In this document: in pieces, positions 61,933 through 64,000 of the stretch
How positions within the stretch are numbered: the first letter of the stretch is position 1
How the letters are laid out: each line of letters starts with the position of its first letter
Source of the DNA: Coprococcus sp.
Lineage (GTDB): Bacteria > Bacillota > Clostridia > Lachnospirales > Lachnospiraceae
Direction: 5' to 3'
DNA: 64,000 bases
NCBI GenBank assembly: GCA_022793995.1
Contig: JAAWDY010000033.1
Span: 62,001-126,000, forward strand
Notes under the pieces: model-generated
Seen by the model: the letters and a program-made list of their open reading frames with translations, nothing else
Database searches by the model: none
Told to the model about the DNA's origin: nothing
Translations under genes and position numbers: made by a program

Positions 61933-63744
61933 TTGAATAATAATAGAACAAGAGGGATAAGTGGACTTACGCTGCTATTTGGCATCGTTCTGATCGCTAT
62001 AATATACTGGTTTGTGGGGAATCCGGGAAGTCAGGAAGCTCCCTATACCTATCGGGACTTCCAGAATGGGGTGAAGGAGGATCAGATCACGCGTGTCGAG
62101 ATCCGGCAGAACCGTGTTGCGCCGACAGGGACCATACGGGTCCAGGATAAAAAGGACGAGCTGCATGAGCTTCACGTTTCGGATGTAAATGAGATACAGG
62201 ATTTTCTGGACTCCTATGATGTGGAGTTTGAAGTGGCGGATGTTCCGCAGGACAGTTGGGTGGTGACGACACTGCTCCCGACCCTTTTAATGGTAGGAGC
62301 CGTGCTTTTTGTCGTTGCAATGATGAACCGCCAGGGCGGGGCGAACGCCAAGGCTATGAATTTCGGAAAGAGCCGTGCCAGAATGAGCACGGAGCTGGAT
62401 AATAAAGTCACATTTGCCCAGGTGGCGGGATTAAAGGAGGAGAAAGAGGAGTTGGAGGAGATTGTGGATTTCCTGAAGGCTCCTGGAAAATATACCCAAG
62501 TGGGGGCAAGGATACCGAAGGGCGTTTTGCTGGAGGGTCCTCCGGGGACAGGTAAGACTCTTCTGGCAAAAGCAGTCGCAGGAGAAGCGGGGGTGCCCTT
62601 TTTTACAATTTCTGGTTCAGATTTTGTTGAGATGTTCGTAGGAGTGGGCGCTTCCCGGGTCAGGGATTTGTTCGAGGATGCCAAGGGAAATGCGCCATGT
62701 ATTGTATTTATTGACGAGATCGACGCGGTGGCGAGACGGCGCGGGACCGGTATGGGCGGCGGCCATGATGAAAGAGAGCAGACGCTCAATCAGCTCTTGG
62801 TAGAAATGGACGGTTTTGGCGTCAATGAAGGAATCATTGTGATGGCGGCCACGAACAGGGTCGATATCCTGGATCCGGCGATCCTGCGTCCGGGCAGGTT
62901 TGACCGTAAAGTTATGGTAGGAAGACCGGACGTCCAGGGACGTCTGGAGATTCTGCAGGTTCACGCCAAAGGAAAACCTCTGGGGGACGATGTGGATTTG
63001 GAACAGACCGCGCGGACAACGGCTGGATTTACTGGGGCGGATCTGGAGAACCTTCTCAACGAGGCCGCGATCCTGGCGGCAAAAGAGGGAAGAGTCTATC
63101 TGCAGCAGTCCGATATCAGGCATGCGTTTATCAAGGTTGGAATTGGCGCGGAAAAGAAGAGTCGGGTGATTTCGGATAAAGAGAAAAAGATTACCGCCTT
63201 TCACGAAGCTGGACATGCTATTTTGTTCCATGTCCTTCCAGATGTGGGACCTGTGTACAGCGTGTCGATCATCCCTACAGGAGTCGGCGCAGCGGGGTAT
63301 ACGATGCCGCTTCCAGAAAAAGATGAAATGTTTAATACAAAGGGTAGGATGTTGCAGGATATCACAGTGGCGCTTGGCGGCCGCGCGGCGGAAGAGATGG
63401 TGTTCGACGATATTACCACAGGGGCGTCGCAGGACATCCGCCAGGCAACCGCTTATGCGAAATCGATGGTTACCAAGTTTGGTATGTCTGAGCAGCTTGG
63501 CCTGGTAAACTATGATAATGACAGCGACGAAGTATTTATTGGAAGGGACTGGGGACACACCTCCCGCGGGTACGGAGAGAAGGTTGCATCCACGATCGAT
63601 ATGGAAGTAAAACGGATTATCGACGAGTGCTATGTGGAGGCGAAACGGATGATTGAGGAGCGTAGGGACGTACTGGATCGTTGTGCAGAGCTGCTGCTCC
63701 AAAAAGAGAAGATAACGAGGGAAGAATTTGAGGCACTGTTTTAG
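61933..63744 (+). CDS. ftsH: ATP-dependent zinc metalloprotease FtsH
   Basis: The 603-residue membrane protease has two N-terminal helices around a small outer domain. Its AAA module has Walker [10 protein letters not shown], Walker [11 protein letters not shown] and the SRH region [17 protein letters not shown]. Its protease zinc site is HEAGH, with the later aspartate in TTGASQDI. It degrades damaged membrane proteins and short-lived regulators. The start is TTG at 61933, after AAGGGG. Confidence 0.96.
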   Translation: MNNNRTRGISGLTLLFGIVLIAIIYWFVGNPGSQEAPYTYRDFQNGVKEDQITRVEIRQNRVAPTGTIRVQDKKDELHELHVSDVNEIQDFLDSYDVEFEVADVPQDSWVVTTLLPTLLMVGAVLFVVAMMNRQGGANAKAMNFGKSRARMSTELDNKVTFAQVAGLKEEKEELEEIVDFLKAPGKYTQVGARIPKGVLLEGPPGTGKTLLAKAVAGEAGVPFFTISGSDFVEMFVGVGASRVRDLFEDAKGNAPCIVFIDEIDAVARRRGTGMGGGHDEREQTLNQLLVEMDGFGVNEGIIVMAATNRVDILDPAILRPGRFDRKVMVGRPDVQGRLEILQVHAKGKPLGDDVDLEQTARTTAGFTGADLENLLNEAAILAAKEGRVYLQQSDIRHAFIKVGIGAEKKSRVISDKEKKITAFHEAGHAILFHVLPDVGPVYSVSIIPTGVGAAGYTMPLPEKDEMFNTKGRMLQDITVALGGRAAEEMVFDDITTGASQDIRQATAYAKSMVTKFGMSEQLGLVNYDNDSDEVFIGRDWGHTSRGYGEKVASTIDMEVKRIIDECYVEAKRMIEERRDVLDRCAELLLQKEKITREEFEALF

Positions 63745-63794
63745 GACAAAGGCTTTGACACCAGAAGGGCAAGTGATTCATAGGGGTTGGTTAC

Positions 63795-64000
63795 ATGAAG
63801 AAAGAAGCATTGTTTTGTGACGGGACGGAGGCGTATGTTTCACCTCCGGAACCGGAAGAAGGAGATAGAGTCCAGTTCTGGTTCAGGACAGCCAGGGACG
63901 ATGTGGACGAAGTATACCTGGAATATGGCGGCGAGAGCTTTCCTATGACAAAGCGGCTGTCAAAAGGCAGGTTTGATTATTACCGGGTGATCCGTGAGAT
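63795..64000 (+). CDS. Start of a glycoside hydrolase family 13-type enzyme (truncated by window edge)
   Basis: Only the first 68 residues are visible. They open MKKEALFCDGTEAYVSPPEP and contain GDRVQFWFRTARDDVDEVYL, a strand-rich pattern like the N-terminal CBM34-type domain of neopullulanases and cyclomaltodextrinases. These act on maltodextrins and pullulan. No clear promoter was seen. The assignment is tentative until the catalytic domain is seen. Confidence 0.6.
   Translation, partial: MKKEALFCDGTEAYVSPPEPEEGDRVQFWFRTARDDVDEVYLEYGGESFPMTKRLSKGRFDYYRVIRE

Overview
The window looks like a chromosomal segment of a spore-forming anaerobe of the Clostridia, most likely a gut-type Lachnospiraceae. 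Signs are the moderate GC content, purine-rich Shine-Dalgarno sequences, a selenium-dependent glycine-reductase-type enzyme, a short eukaryote/archaeal-type prolyl-tRNA synthetase, sporulation genes (yabP, yabQ, spoIIE-like, cotS-like), and the Firmicutes gene order hup-rqcP-yabP-yabQ-divIC-spoIIE-tilS-hpt-ftsH at the right end. No rRNA, tRNA, CRISPR array, phage or intact insertion sequence was seen. The species cannot be named from the sequence alone.

Layout. 1-4.9 kb: an amino-acid-reductase module with a sodium:solute symporter (truncated by the window edge), a GrdE/G/I-type proprotein, a GrdB/F/H-type selenoprotein read through an in-frame TGA at 3160, and a convergent PucR-type regulator. 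5.0-16.7 kb: copper genes (CopA with an extra C-terminal metal-binding domain, and CopZ), then a six-gene operon for an unusual Dpp/Opp-type ABC transporter that ends in a degenerate ApbE-like protein. The copA promoter, the transporter promoter and the promoter of csoR (23.4 kb) carry similar CsoR-type operators in the same place relative to the -10 box, so they may form one regulon. 16.7-19.6 kb: toxin-antitoxin genes (a PIN remnant and hicAB) and an ECF sigma/anti-sigma pair. 20-30.4 kb: a two-component system, csoR, a methyltransferase, a large secreted protein, methionine aminopeptidase and two tandem ATP-grasp ligases. 30.5-38.4 kb: a response regulator with HD-GYP and GGDEF domains, an HPt protein, a TrpB2-type enzyme and a 1284-residue surface protein.

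38.6-54.3 kb is mostly housekeeping and transport: a MalY/PatB lyase, endonuclease IV, fructokinase, an iron- or phosphonate-type ABC transporter, NagB, an RluA-type pseudouridine synthase, a Na+/Ca2+ exchanger, ProS, a CCA-adding enzyme, a dCTP deaminase pseudogene and a CotS-like kinase. 54.3-64 kb holds phosphoglucomutase, the conserved hup-to-ftsH cluster and the start of a glycoside hydrolase.

The points most worth a second look are the CsoR-type operator on the transporter operon, the apparent circular permutation of that transporter's binding protein, the repeated two-hairpin leader element (upstream of the two-component system and of the Na+/Ca2+ exchanger, with a partial copy before the selenoprotein), and the selenoprotein locus, whose substrate is unknown.
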